Below the pieces are notes generated by a model, which ran no database searches, had not been told where the DNA came from, and worked only from the letters and a program-made list of their open reading frames with translations. From positions 2,578,001 through 2,642,000 of the forward strand of contig NZ_CP041636.1 in assembly GCF_007197755.1 (NCBI RefSeq): 64,000 bases of DNA, in the 5' to 3' direction. Shown piece by piece: positions 43,431 through 53,658 of this stretch. This DNA is from Ferrovibrio terrae. GTDB taxonomy: Bacteria; Pseudomonadota; Alphaproteobacteria; Ferrovibrionales; Ferrovibrionaceae. The translations under genes were made by a program, and so were the position numbers. Every line of letters starts with the position of its first letter. The first letter of the stretch is position 1.

Positions 43431-43477
43431 GAAACAATATCATCTATGGAATATGATTGTTTCCTATGAGAAACAAT
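43431..43477. promoter_or_regulatory. LysR operator candidate between wrbA and the regulator
   Basis: GAAACAAT occurs at 43431-43438, as its inverse ATTGTTTC at 43456-43463, and again directly at 43470-43477, just before the regulator's ATG. Inverted sites separated by about two helical turns are typical of LysR-family binding. That the adjacent LysR protein binds here is inferred. Confidence 0.5.
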
Positions 43478-44437
43478 ATGGACCATCTGGCTGACTTGGC
43501 CGTGTTTGCCCGCGTGGTGGAGCAGGAGAGCTTCAGCGGGGCGGCCGAGAGCCTCGGCCTGTCGAAATCGGCCGTGTCGAAACAGATTTCCCGGCTGGAG
43601 CAGCGGCTCGGTGCCCAGCTGCTGCAGCGGACGACGCGAAAACTCTCGCTGACCGAAACCGGCCGCATCGTGCTGGAACATGCCCAGCGTGTGTTGGTCG
43701 AGGCCGAAGCCGCCGAAGCCGCCGTGCAGAATCTGCAGGCGCTGCCGCGCGGCCTGCTGCGGGTGAACCTGCCGATGAGCTTCGGCCTGAACTACGTGGC
43801 GCCGCTGTTGCCTGAACTGCTGGCGCTTTGCCCGGAACTGAAGGTCGATCTCACTTTCAACGACCGCACCATCGACCTGCTGGAAGAGGAGGTCGATGTT
43901 GCCATCCGCATCGGCGCGAATCTCGCCGACTCCACGCTAACCGCGCGGCGGCTGGCCCCGGTGCGCTCGATCACTTGCGCGGCCGAATCCTACCTGCGCA
44001 AGGCCGGCGTGCCGCTGAAACCCGACGATCTGCGCCAGCATGAATGCCTGCTCTACAAATATCTGCCCGAGCCCGGCCTCTGGCGTTACGAAGGCCCAGG
44101 CGGACCTTATGCTGTGAAGGTATCGGGCCGGCTGACCACCAACAACGGCGACTCGCTGCGCGACGCCGCGATCGCGGGGCATGGTATCGCCCGGTTACCC
44201 AGTTTCATTGTCGGCCCAGATATCGCCCAGAAGCGACTCGTGTCCCTGCTCGAAACCTACGAACCGGCGCCGCTGGGAATCTACGCCGTCTATCCGGCGC
44301 AGCGTTACCTGACGCCCAAGGTGCGCGCCTTCATCGACTTCTACGCCGGCCGTTTTGGCCCGGAGCCGCCCTGGGAGTGTGTTCTGGCCGACACAGCCCG
44401 GGCACGGAATGCATCCGGAAATATGAAATCGGCGTGA
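43478..44437 (+). CDS. LysR-family transcriptional regulator
   Basis: About 319 residues. The N-terminal winged helix-turn-helix (1-60) has SFSGAAESLGLSKSAVSKQISRLE. The C-terminal periplasmic-binding-like effector domain spans about 85-295, with the usual SLRDAAIAGHGIARLPSFIV near 230. The start used here is MDHLADLAVF; ATG 12 bases upstream is possible but would place a likely operator copy inside the gene. It diverges from wrbA and most likely controls it in response to quinones or electrophiles. Confidence 0.9.
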   Translation: MDHLADLAVFARVVEQESFSGAAESLGLSKSAVSKQISRLEQRLGAQLLQRTTRKLSLTETGRIVLEHAQRVLVEAEAAEAAVQNLQALPRGLLRVNLPMSFGLNYVAPLLPELLALCPELKVDLTFNDRTIDLLEEEVDVAIRIGANLADSTLTARRLAPVRSITCAAESYLRKAGVPLKPDDLRQHECLLYKYLPEPGLWRYEGPGGPYAVKVSGRLTTNNGDSLRDAAIAGHGIARLPSFIVGPDIAQKRLVSLLETYEPAPLGIYAVYPAQRYLTPKVRAFIDFYAGRFGPEPPWECVLADTARARNASGNMKSA

Positions 44438-44728
44438 AACCGGGTTTACGCCCCCGGCCGGCTATGCTATCCGACAATCGCGATCCAACAGGACCTTGTG
44501 TCATGACCCGCCAGTGGCGCCATCGACGAGCCCGTATGAGCGCACCGCCCTCGCAAATGATGCGAAAGCGGTGCGTTACGGCCGTTCGTGCCCACTGAAG
44601 CCAGGTCATCGTCGCCTACTGACTCCGACATTCCTGCTTCCCCGATGAGCACGACCCGGCCAACCGGACGGAAGGCTAAGGCCGAACGTCCGCCTCTGGT
44701 GTCCGACATCGTTGCTGGAAGCAAACTC

Positions 44729-45253
44729 ATGTACCCCATTCTGCCCGAGCGGCTCGCTGATGCCGCCCAGATCGACAGCCTGCTGGATCTCGCCTTCGGC
44801 TCGGATCGCACACGCAAGACCGTCTACCGGCTGCGCGAGGGCGTCCCGCATATCAAGTCGCTCGCCTTCGTGGTGCGTGACGAGGACGGCGTCGTGCTGG
44901 GCTCGATCCGTTACTGGCCGGTGACGATAGGTGAGGCGGCGACGCCGGCGGTGATGCTGGGGCCCGTCGCCGTACATCCGGATTACCAGGGCCAGGGCAT
45001 TGGCCGGGCGCTGATCCGGCACAGCCTTTATGCCGCCACGCGGCTGAATCATGGCCTGTGCATCCTGGTCGGGGACAAGCCCTATTACGAACCCTTCGGC
45101 TTCGTGAATGCGGCTGATCGCGGCCTTGAGATGCCGGGTTGGGTGGAGCGTGAGCGGTTCCAGGCCATGGAGCTTGCGGCCGGTGCGCTGCAGGGTGTCG
45201 GCGGCCTGGTGGGCAAGCCCGTGAAAACCGGACGAAAGAAGGCCGCGGCTTAG
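44729..45253 (+). CDS. GNAT-family N-acetyltransferase (YhbS-like)
   Basis: About 174 residues. The GNAT core has the acetyl-CoA-binding loop QGQGIGRALIRHSL near 87-100, preceded by MLGPVAVHPDYQ, and ends with PYYEPFGFVNAAD. It transfers acetyl from acetyl-CoA to an amine in the cytoplasm; the target is unknown. Starts at 44645 (ATG) and 44588 (GTG) would add a low-complexity Ser/Thr/Pro/Lys-rich leader; 44729 is preferred because the domain begins here and GGAAG lies seven bases upstream. The stop overlaps the convergent membrane gene stop. The 290 bases upstream hold no gene that I can support. Confidence 0.8.
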   Translation: MYPILPERLADAAQIDSLLDLAFGSDRTRKTVYRLREGVPHIKSLAFVVRDEDGVVLGSIRYWPVTIGEAATPAVMLGPVAVHPDYQGQGIGRALIRHSLYAATRLNHGLCILVGDKPYYEPFGFVNAADRGLEMPGWVERERFQAMELAAGALQGVGGLVGKPVKTGRKKAAA

Positions 45254-47352
45254 CGGCTTTCGCGTCGCCACATCAGCAGCATGCCGAGCAGCAGCGCCGT
45301 CAGCATTGCCAGCGGGAGCACCAGCGGCGTGAGCGTCAGGCCCGTCACCACATAGTCGTTCTGGCGATACAGCCCGATCCAGTTGCGGCCGGCCTGTTCG
45401 CGCACGGCTGAGCGCGTCGGCTTGTCGACCATGCGGATATCGGGCATGCCGTCGCGCAGCCAGCGCACGCTGCCATGGCTGGCATCGGCCAGCGGCTTCA
45501 GCACCGCAGGCGTGGCGCGCGGATCGGAGAATTCGCGAGGATTGACCGCGCCCATCGTCGCCACCGTCTCGCGCTCGCCGTCGCGAACACGGTAGATGCC
45601 GGGTAACTCGACAGGCAGCCGTCCGCTGGCGATGCCGTTGCCCTGTTCTTCCAGCATCAGCTTCGTTTCACTGCCGTCGGGACGGATCACCGTCACGGCT
45701 TCCTTGCGCTCGGTCAGGCTGCGGCGCTCGACTTCCAGCCGGCCGCCCTTGGCTTCGGCGCGCAGTGCCTCTTCCTCGAGATCCGGTTCCTTCATCAGCC
45801 AGTGCGCCAGCCGGCGCAGGAGTTCGCCCTGCGGGCCGCCACCTTCATAACCGCGCGACCACAGCCAGATATGGTCGGAATAGAATTGCGCCACACGGCC
45901 TTTTTCGATGCGGTCGAGTACGAGCAGCGGCTCGCGGTTCGGGCTTTCCAGCACCGAGTTGCCACGCGTGAGATCCACATTGACGACGCGGAACCAACGG
46001 CTCCAGTTCGGCTGGCCGTTCTCGCCCACCGAACCGGGCAGACCGGCCGTGACCGGGTGGCGCTTGCCGATGGCGCTCAGCTGCGGCGTGAAGGGCTCGG
46101 TGCGCATCGTGCCGTTCGGCCGGCCGGGCAGCACCTCCGAGACCGGCGTACGGTAGATGCTGAGCGGCGTGGCATAGGCGGGACCGGAGACTTCGAGGAA
46201 GGCACCGCCGCGTTGGACATAGCGGGCGATGTTTTCGTAGTAGGCGGTCGGCAGGATGCCGCGTCGCCGATAGCGGTCGAAGATAATCAGGTCAAACTCG
46301 TTCAGCTTGATCTCGAACAGTTCGCGGATCGGGAAGGCGATCAGCGACAGTTCGCGGATCGGCGTGCCATCCTGCTTGTCCGGCGGCCGCAGAATGGTGA
46401 AATGCACCAGATCGACATTGGGGTCGGCCTTCAGCAGGTTGCGCCAGACGCGCTCGCCGGCATGCACTTCACCGGTGACCAGCAGCACCCGCAGGCGGTC
46501 GCGCACGCCGTTCACCGACAGCGCCACGCGATTGTTCAGCGGCGTCAGTTCGCCCGGGATCGGGGGCACCTCGAATTCGAGCAGGCTGCGGTCGGCACGC
46601 GACAGCTTGAACGGCACGGTGACATCGCGCCCGATCGGCACCTGCAACACGCGTTCGCCCAGATCCTGCTGGCGGAAACGCAGTTCGGCCATTTCGTCGG
46701 GCGCTGCGCCGGTATCGTCGATGCGCAGCGTGACATTCAGTTCCTGGTTGATCATGCCGAAGGTCGGCGCATTGCGCACCACGAGCCGGCGGTCGCGCTC
46801 ATCCGGCCGGCCGGTGAGCAGCACATGCACCGGCGCGCCGGTCACGTCCTGTGCCGCGGCGATTTCGGCCGGCATGTCGTGCACCTGGCCGTCGGTGACC
46901 AGAATGCTGCCGGCCAGGCGATGACGCGGCAGGTCGCTGAGCGCCAGGGTCAGCGCCGAAAACAGCCGCGTGCCCTCGTCGCGGTCGGCGGTTTCGGCGG
47001 CGGCCTTGCCGGCTTTCACCACGCGCACTTCCAGATTCTCGGTGGCGCCGAGCTTCTCGCGCAGCAGGGCCTCGGCCTGTTCGGTCTGGCGCTGGCGTTC
47101 GGCGATGCCCTGGCTCGGGCTTTCGTCCACCACCACTACGGCGATATCGGGCAAAGTGCTGCGGTCTTCCTTGCGCGCCACCGGATTGGCCAGCGTGGTG
47201 ATCGCCAGCACGGCCACAGCGGCGCGCAGCAGCGTGCCGCGCGCGCGTCGCCACAGGCCGAGGCAGGTCAGCAGCAGGGCCGCGGCGGCGCAGGCCAGCA
47301 GCAGCGGCCAGGGCGCCAGTGGGGCGAAATCGAACGTGAGCGCGCTGTTCAT
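45250..47352 (-). CDS. Membrane protein with GATase-like domain of a MoxR operon
   Basis: About 700 residues. Two membrane helices at the N-terminus (about 10-60) and one at the C-terminus (about 670-692) enclose a large periplasmic part. A von Willebrand-like strand pattern (IAVVVVDESPSQG, then GSILVTDGQVHD) lies at about 70-170. A class I amidotransferase-like domain without an evident catalytic Cys lies at about 290-520 (FDLIIFDRYRRRGILP). The start is the ATG 15 bases after a TTG that overlaps the upstream stop. It is the last of four genes (MoxR, DUF58, DUF4159, this). The function is unknown, probably envelope stress or protein maturation. Confidence 0.8.
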   Translation of the reverse strand: MNSALTFDFAPLAPWPLLLACAAAALLLTCLGLWRRARGTLLRAAVAVLAITTLANPVARKEDRSTLPDIAVVVVDESPSQGIAERQRQTEQAEALLREKLGATENLEVRVVKAGKAAAETADRDEGTRLFSALTLALSDLPRHRLAGSILVTDGQVHDMPAEIAAAQDVTGAPVHVLLTGRPDERDRRLVVRNAPTFGMINQELNVTLRIDDTGAAPDEMAELRFRQQDLGERVLQVPIGRDVTVPFKLSRADRSLLEFEVPPIPGELTPLNNRVALSVNGVRDRLRVLLVTGEVHAGERVWRNLLKADPNVDLVHFTILRPPDKQDGTPIRELSLIAFPIRELFEIKLNEFDLIIFDRYRRRGILPTAYYENIARYVQRGGAFLEVSGPAYATPLSIYRTPVSEVLPGRPNGTMRTEPFTPQLSAIGKRHPVTAGLPGSVGENGQPNWSRWFRVVNVDLTRGNSVLESPNREPLLVLDRIEKGRVAQFYSDHIWLWSRGYEGGGPQGELLRRLAHWLMKEPDLEEEALRAEAKGGRLEVERRSLTERKEAVTVIRPDGSETKLMLEEQGNGIASGRLPVELPGIYRVRDGERETVATMGAVNPREFSDPRATPAVLKPLADASHGSVRWLRDGMPDIRMVDKPTRSAVREQAGRNWIGLYRQNDYVVTGLTLTPLVLPLAMLTALLLGMLLMWRRESR

Positions 47353-47363
47353 GCCTGGCCCGC

Positions 47364-50129
47364 TCAATTCCCCAGGCGCTCAAGCAGCGCCGGCACATGG
47401 ACCTGGTCGGCTTTGTAGTTGCCGGTCATCGTATACACCAGCAGGTTGATGCCGAAGCGATAGGCAAATTCGCGCTGGCGCGGCAGGTTCGGCACTGTGA
47501 CGGCCAGCGGCCGGCCATTATTGTCGATCGCCCAGGCGGCGGCGAAGTCATGGCTGCCGATCACGATGGAGGTGACGCCATCCTTGTCACCACCAGGATT
47601 GCGCTCGACCCAGAGCGTGCCGCCGGAATAGCGGCCGGGGAAGTCCTGCATCAGGTAGAAGGCCTTGGTCAGCACGTGGTCGTCCGGCACCGGCATCAGC
47701 GGCGGAATATCCAGACGCGACAGCAGTTGACGCAGCTTTTCGGTATTCGGGCTGGCCGCTGTGCCGCTCAGGCCCATCGCCTGATCGCGCGTGTCAAACA
47801 GGATCATGCCACCCGTCTTCATGAACAGGTCCAGCCGGCGCAGCGCAGCGTCGGAAAGCTGAGGCTGTTGCGGCGTGATCGGCCAGTACAGGAAGGGCAC
47901 CAGCGAAATGTCGTCGGCTTCCAGATTGACGCCGATCGGCTCGGCCGCCTCGATAGAGGTGCGGCGATACAGAACCTCGGTCAGGCCGTAGAGACCGGCG
48001 CGGCTCATCTGGTCGATATCGGCCTGGCCGGTGACGACATAGGCCAGCCGCAGGTCAAGTGAGGCTTTCAGGGCGAACTCGTCATTGGCGGTCAGCGTAG
48101 TGCGGCGCTGCTGCTGCGCCTCCGTCATGCCCGGCAGCAGCAGAAGGGCAACGGCGAGCATGGCCGCAGCCGGACGGCGACGCAGTGCCAGGAGCAGGCC
48201 GCGCAGGCCAAGGCCGATCAGCCAGTCGGCGAGGAACAGCAGCAGAGCCGCGCCCATCAACCAGGGCAGCAGATGCAGTTCGCGATTCTGGCCATCCAGC
48301 CGCAGTTCGGCGACGCCGGCCGGCCAGTTCAGCACCGGCAGCAGTTTCGTCTCGGCATTGGCGGTGTTGAGCGATTGGCGGCTATCGAGGCGGCCATACC
48401 AGCCGGGCGGATGGCGCGGGCCGGGCTTGGTGGTAGCGATGGCACGCGGTGCAATCGGCTGCACGGCCGGGCCTGGTTCGACGGCGCGGCCGAAACCGTC
48501 CAGCACCCCGAGCGGCGGCAACGGCGTGTCGGCGGCTTCGCCGGTGCCGCCGATGCCTTGGGAAAGATCGATCACCTTGCGCAGCATTTCGACATAGAAC
48601 CCGCTGAGCGCCAGATCGGACCATAGCGTGTTGGCGGTGGTGTGAACCAGAATCAGCCAGCCTTTGCCGCGCTGTGTGGCGGTGGCGAGCGGGGTGCCGT
48701 CTTCCAGTCGCAGCCAGGTCTTCTCCCCCAGCTGCGCTTCCGGTTCGGCCAGCACCTGGCGGCTGACGGTCACATCATTGCTGCCGCCGAGGCCGAAGAA
48801 GGGACTGGTCTCGGGCGTGGCGCCGAGCCGCTGCGGCTGGGACCAGGAGAGTGCGCCGCCGAGTTGCCGCGAACCCTGCCGCAGCTTCACCGGCAGCAGG
48901 TTATCGGTCGCCTCGGCCATGCGTGGGCCGGCAAAGCGCAGCAGCACGCCGCCATTATCGATCCATTGCTCCAGCTGACGTGTTTCGCTCGCCACCACCT
49001 GGGCCACGTCGGCCAGCACGATCACGGCGATCTCGCGCTGCAGCAGTTCGGCCACCGGTGCCGAGCGCAGTTCGGCATAAGGGCTCAGCGCGCGATCGAG
49101 ATAGAACAGGTCGCCCAGCAGGGGTTGCCGCGTTTCCACCGCGCCGCCGGTGACCAGCCCGACCGGGCGGCGACGCCAGCGGTCATCCAGCAGTTGCACG
49201 GTGCCGGCGCTTGGCTGTTCCTCGATTTCAAGACGCGACAGCTGATTGCGCAATTCACTCGGCAGGTCGAGCTTCAGCGTCGCGGTTTCCGAACGCGCTG
49301 CAAACGTCATGCGCTCGCGCGACAAGACGCGGCCCTGGTCGGTGACGGCACGGAGCGTCGCGCCCTGCTCACCGGTGACATTGGCGCTGCGGCGCAAGGT
49401 AACAGTGTCACCCTGCGCGCTGGTGACGGGCGGCAACAGCGCCAGGGTGGCATCGTCTGGCGAGGTGATGACGCTGAGCGGGCCAAGCCGCTGCAGGAAC
49501 TCGGCCAGCGTATAGGTGCTCGCGCCGGTTTCATCCTCGCGCAGGCCGTCGCTGATCCAGACCACATTGGCGCTTTCGGGCAGACGGGCCTGCAGCAGTG
49601 CTTGCACCAGGGCAGCACGGTCGCTGGTCCAGGCCTTGGGCTGCAGGCCGGCCACAATGGGGCGCAGATCGGCCGCTGGCATCAGCAGCGAGGGCTGCAT
49701 CGCTTCGCCGTTCGCGGGTGCCGCGGTGGTGATCAGCACGGCAGGGCGGCCATCGCGTTCGGCGGCTTCGAGCAGCGTGTCGGCGCGGACCAGCTTTTCG
49801 CGCCAGCGCGGCGCACCGGTCCAGCCGTCGTCGATCACCAGCACCAGCGCCTGGCTGTCGCGCTGCGCCACTTGCGGATTGAGGATGGGTTCGGCGAGGG
49901 CGAGAATCGCCAGCGCTGCGATCAGCAGGCGCAGCAGCAGCAGCCACCAGGGTGTATGCGCCGGCGTCTCTTCCTTGGGCTGCAGCAGAAGTAGCAGGCG
50001 CAGCGGCGGGAAGGTGACCTGTCTGGGCTGCGGCGGCGTGATGCGCAGCAGCCACCACAGCACCGGCAGGCTGATCAGTGCGGCGAGCGCCCAGGGTGTG
50101 GCGAAAGCAAGTGCACCAAGCGACAGCAT
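47364..50129 (-). CDS. BatA-like / DUF4159 membrane protein
   Basis: A 921-residue protein. Residues 1-80 form the aerotolerance-regulator (BatA) N-terminal double-helix module (PWALAALISLPVLWWLLRITPP), followed by a von Willebrand-like region (LVLVIDDGWTG). Middle beta-rich and amidotransferase-like parts and two helices near 630-680 follow. DUF4159 occupies the last 220 residues (LRLAYVVTGQADIDQMSRAG, then MKTGGMILFDTRDQ). The start is three bases from the DUF58 stop. This is the classic third gene of an alphaproteobacterial MoxR operon; the biochemical role is not known. Confidence 0.88.
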   Translation of the reverse strand: MLSLGALAFATPWALAALISLPVLWWLLRITPPQPRQVTFPPLRLLLLLQPKEETPAHTPWWLLLLRLLIAALAILALAEPILNPQVAQRDSQALVLVIDDGWTGAPRWREKLVRADTLLEAAERDGRPAVLITTAAPANGEAMQPSLLMPAADLRPIVAGLQPKAWTSDRAALVQALLQARLPESANVVWISDGLREDETGASTYTLAEFLQRLGPLSVITSPDDATLALLPPVTSAQGDTVTLRRSANVTGEQGATLRAVTDQGRVLSRERMTFAARSETATLKLDLPSELRNQLSRLEIEEQPSAGTVQLLDDRWRRRPVGLVTGGAVETRQPLLGDLFYLDRALSPYAELRSAPVAELLQREIAVIVLADVAQVVASETRQLEQWIDNGGVLLRFAGPRMAEATDNLLPVKLRQGSRQLGGALSWSQPQRLGATPETSPFFGLGGSNDVTVSRQVLAEPEAQLGEKTWLRLEDGTPLATATQRGKGWLILVHTTANTLWSDLALSGFYVEMLRKVIDLSQGIGGTGEAADTPLPPLGVLDGFGRAVEPGPAVQPIAPRAIATTKPGPRHPPGWYGRLDSRQSLNTANAETKLLPVLNWPAGVAELRLDGQNRELHLLPWLMGAALLLFLADWLIGLGLRGLLLALRRRPAAAMLAVALLLLPGMTEAQQQRRTTLTANDEFALKASLDLRLAYVVTGQADIDQMSRAGLYGLTEVLYRRTSIEAAEPIGVNLEADDISLVPFLYWPITPQQPQLSDAALRRLDLFMKTGGMILFDTRDQAMGLSGTAASPNTEKLRQLLSRLDIPPLMPVPDDHVLTKAFYLMQDFPGRYSGGTLWVERNPGGDKDGVTSIVIGSHDFAAAWAIDNNGRPLAVTVPNLPRQREFAYRFGINLLVYTMTGNYKADQVHVPALLERLGN

Positions 50130-50132
50130 GGC

Positions 50133-51050
50133 TTAACGGCCGGTTGGCAGGGCGCGTTCGCCCTGCAGGGATTGATACAGCGTCAGCAGGGCGGTTTGCG
50201 GTCCCCGATCCGTGCGATGCTTGATGTGGCGCCAGCCGAGCCGGCGGCAGACCTCGGCCAGTTCAGCCTGATGCGCCGCGAATGTCGCGCGCCAGTCGTC
50301 GCCCATGGTTTCGGCGCGCGGCACCAGCAGCGGGTATTCGCCTTCCAGACCGAGGAACCGCGTGCGGCCCTTGTAGGGGAAGTCTTCTTCGGCCGGATCG
50401 ACGAGACGCAGCACGGTGCCCTTCACGCCCATATCGGCGAGCGCGCGCAGGCGTGCGGCGATCTCGGGCACCGGATACAGGAAATCGCCGAGCAGAACGA
50501 TATGGGCATAGCGCGGCAGCGGCTGGATCGGCGGCAGGCTGGCCTCGGCGGTTTCAAAGCGCGAACGGATCAGACGTTCGGCGATGCGCTCCATGACCAT
50601 GCGACCCGAGGCCGGGCGCTGCGGATGCCCGAGCAGGGCGACGCGTTCGCCGCCGCGCAGCAGCAGGCTGGCCAGCGCCAGCAGCAACAGGTCGCCACGT
50701 TCGTCCTTCTGCTCCATGCCAAGATCGGATTTCCAGCGCATGGAGGGCGAGGGGTCGCGCCACAGCCAGACGCTTTCGGCGGCTTCCCACTCGTTCTCCC
50801 GGATGAAGGCGGCCTGGCGTTTGGCGGTCTGACGCCAGTCGATGCGCGTCAGCGAGTCACCCTGGCTGTAGCGGCGGAACTGCCAGAAGGCGTCGCCGGG
50901 GCCGACACGGCGGCGGCCATGGACGCCCTGTTCGACGGTCGCAGCGACGCGCTCGGCCGCCACCAGCAGCGGCGGCAGGAATGCGGCGAAGTGTTCGGCG
51001 CGCTGGCGCCGTGCGTTAGCTGTAGTTCCGGCCGCGACCGCTACCGCCAT
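50133..51050 (-). CDS. DUF58-family protein (MoxR partner)
   Basis: A 305-residue soluble protein. The DUF58 hallmark YSQGDSLTRIDWRQTAKR is near 61-78, within a von Willebrand A-like fold (SVWLWRDPSPSM in place of the metal site). DUF58 proteins are encoded next to MoxR ATPases and are thought to be their clients or adaptors. It starts 12 bases after the MoxR stop. No signal peptide or membrane helix is seen. Confidence 0.9.
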   Translation of the reverse strand: MAVAVAAGTTANARRQRAEHFAAFLPPLLVAAERVAATVEQGVHGRRRVGPGDAFWQFRRYSQGDSLTRIDWRQTAKRQAAFIRENEWEAAESVWLWRDPSPSMRWKSDLGMEQKDERGDLLLLALASLLLRGGERVALLGHPQRPASGRMVMERIAERLIRSRFETAEASLPPIQPLPRYAHIVLLGDFLYPVPEIAARLRALADMGVKGTVLRLVDPAEEDFPYKGRTRFLGLEGEYPLLVPRAETMGDDWRATFAAHQAELAEVCRRLGWRHIKHRTDRGPQTALLTLYQSLQGERALPTGR

Positions 51051-51062
51051 CTCGCGTCCCGC

Positions 51063-52061
<999 letters not shown>

Positions 52062-52068
52062 GGGAATG

Positions 52069-52078
52069 AGTATATAGT
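52069..52078. promoter_or_regulatory. Overlapping back-to-back -10 boxes between MoxR and DUF1285 genes
   Basis: In a 26-base divergent gap, AGTATATAGT holds TATACT on the minus strand (52074-52069) and TATAGT on the plus strand (52073-52078). Each would start transcription within a few bases of the adjacent ATG. No good -35 is visible on either side. Confidence 0.45.
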
Positions 52079-52087
52079 AGAAGCGAA

Positions 52088-52693
52088 ATGAAAGCCCATA
52101 TGTCTCATATGTCTGCCACCGCCTCAAAAGGCCCAAGTCTCAAGGATGTGATCGCCCGGTTCGGCGGCGAGGAGACTTTGCGCAAAAAACCGCCTGTCCA
52201 CCTGTGGAACCCGCCATTCTGTGGGCAGATCGACATGCGGATCGCCCGGAACGGGAGCTGGCACTATATGGGGTCGCCAATTTCGCGACCTGCCATGGTC
52301 AAGCTCTTTGCCAGTATATTGCGGCGCGAAGCCGACGACAGTTACGTTCTGGTGACGCCGGTGGAGAAATGCGGCATCCGGGTCGACGACGCCCCCTTCG
52401 TTGCCGTTGAGGCAACCGTGGCGGGGGAGGGTGCCGCCCGGCTGATCGTTTTCCGCACCAATGTCGACGACGTCGTGCCGCTGGATGCCGAGCATCCGCT
52501 GCGGGTCAGCGTTCATCCTGAGACCGGCGAGCCGTCGCCCTATCTGCTGGTGCGCGACCGACTCGAGGCGCTGATCGCGCGGCCAGTCTATTACCAACTG
52601 GTTGAGATGGCGGAAGAGCGCAGCGTCGACGGCAAGATCATGCTGGGTGTCGAAAGCGCCGGGCAGTTTTTCGTTCTGGGTGAAATGCCGTGA
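52088..52693 (+). CDS. DUF1285-family protein
   Basis: A 201-residue protein of the DUF1285 family: KPPVHLWNPPFCGQIDMRIA near 37-56, then GSPISRPAMVKLFASILRRE near 64-83 and VTPVEKCGIRVDDAPFVAVE near 92-111. The known structure in this family is a two-domain beta-rich protein of unknown function. Start codons at 52100 and 52109 are alternatives, since the leader is Met-rich and no clear ribosome site is seen. It is coupled to the Nudix gene by a GTGA overlap, an order conserved in alphaproteobacteria. Confidence 0.88.
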   Translation: MKAHMSHMSATASKGPSLKDVIARFGGEETLRKKPPVHLWNPPFCGQIDMRIARNGSWHYMGSPISRPAMVKLFASILRREADDSYVLVTPVEKCGIRVDDAPFVAVEATVAGEGAARLIVFRTNVDDVVPLDAEHPLRVSVHPETGEPSPYLLVRDRLEALIARPVYYQLVEMAEERSVDGKIMLGVESAGQFFVLGEMP

Positions 52694-53373
52694 ATGTTGC
52701 CGCGCCGCTAATTATCGACAGTACACCGACCGTGGAGCGACTGCGCGCGCATCTGCAGCCGGTGCCGGCTTTCGATGCGATTCCGCGCGAGCATGGACTG
52801 GCGCCCAAAGGCGACTTCCAGCTCAACCCCGGCCTCAAGCCCTTTCGCCCCGGTCCGCTGATGCCGGCGGCCGTGCTGGTGCCGGTGGTCGCTTATGAGG
52901 CCGGCGAACGCGTGATTCTGACCAAGCGTACGGCGCATCTGTCCAATCATGCCGGGCAGATCAGTTTCCCCGGCGGCCGCGTCGATGCCGAGGATCCTGA
53001 CGTGATCGCCACGGCCTTGCGCGAAACGGAAGAAGAGATTGGCCTCGACCGCGGCCATATCAGCGTGCTGGGAGCGCTGGATGCCTATGTCACCGGCACT
53101 GGCTTCGCCGTCGTGCCGGTCGTTGGCCTGGTGAAGCCCGGCTTCGCGCTGCATCTGGCGCAGCACGAGGTGGCCGAGGTGTTCGAAGTGCCGTTCGACT
53201 TCCTGATGGATTCGCGCAATCACCAGCGGCACAAAGGCGTATTCAACGGCGTCGAGCGCCAGTGGTGGGCCATGCCATATCAGGATTATTATATCTGGGG
53301 AGCCACGGCCGGGATGCTGCGTAACCTGCACGACCTTTTGCATGGCCAGACGGCTGGAACCGCCCAGCCATGA
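52690..53373 (+). CDS. Nudix hydrolase, CoA pyrophosphatase type
   Basis: A 227-residue Nudix protein. The UPF0035/CoAse signature LTKRTAHLSNHAGQISFPGG near 76-95 precedes the Nudix box (G97 to about 118), with RETEEEIGL supplying the metal-binding Glu residues. It should hydrolyse CoA and CoA derivatives to 3',5'-ADP and phosphopantetheine. The GTG start overlaps the DUF1285 stop, and its own stop overlaps the next start (ATGA). Confidence 0.93.
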   Translation: MNVAAPLIIDSTPTVERLRAHLQPVPAFDAIPREHGLAPKGDFQLNPGLKPFRPGPLMPAAVLVPVVAYEAGERVILTKRTAHLSNHAGQISFPGGRVDAEDPDVIATALRETEEEIGLDRGHISVLGALDAYVTGTGFAVVPVVGLVKPGFALHLAQHEVAEVFEVPFDFLMDSRNHQRHKGVFNGVERQWWAMPYQDYYIWGATAGMLRNLHDLLHGQTAGTAQP

Positions 53374-53624
53374 GTCGCCTGATCGTCCACCTGCTGCCGC
53401 TCATGCTGCCGTTCCTGCTTTACGGCCTGTACATCTGGCATGTGAAGCGCAGCGGCAAGGACGGCCCGGAAGCGACGCCATGGTTCTGGCTCGCCGCCAT
53501 CGGCATGGTCCTGATGATCCTCAGCTTCGTTGTCTATGGCGCCTTCTTCGGGGAGACGCTGGGTGACTATGCGCCGGCGCGATTCGAGGATGGCCGGGTC
53601 GTACCCGGCCGCATCGGCCAATAA
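53370..53624 (+). CDS. DUF6111-like small membrane protein
   Basis: An 84-residue protein with two hydrophobic helices at about 5-23 and 39-60 and a short C-terminal cytoplasmic or periplasmic tail (FEDGRVVPGRIGQ). It matches the small membrane family found between the Nudix gene and the CCA-adding enzyme gene in many alphaproteobacteria. Function unknown. ATGA overlap with the Nudix gene indicates coupled translation. Confidence 0.8.
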   Translation: MSRLIVHLLPLMLPFLLYGLYIWHVKRSGKDGPEATPWFWLAAIGMVLMILSFVVYGAFFGETLGDYAPARFEDGRVVPGRIGQ

Positions 53625-53658
53625 GCGCGTCCCCCGGCAGATGCTGTAGACTGCCGCC

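Noticed and set aside
44438-44728. Possible small gene or N-terminal part of the acetyltransferase
   Set aside because: No clear ribosome site or domain. The encoded Ser/Thr/Pro/Lys-rich leader is low complexity, so I treat it as untranslated, with the longer starts noted.
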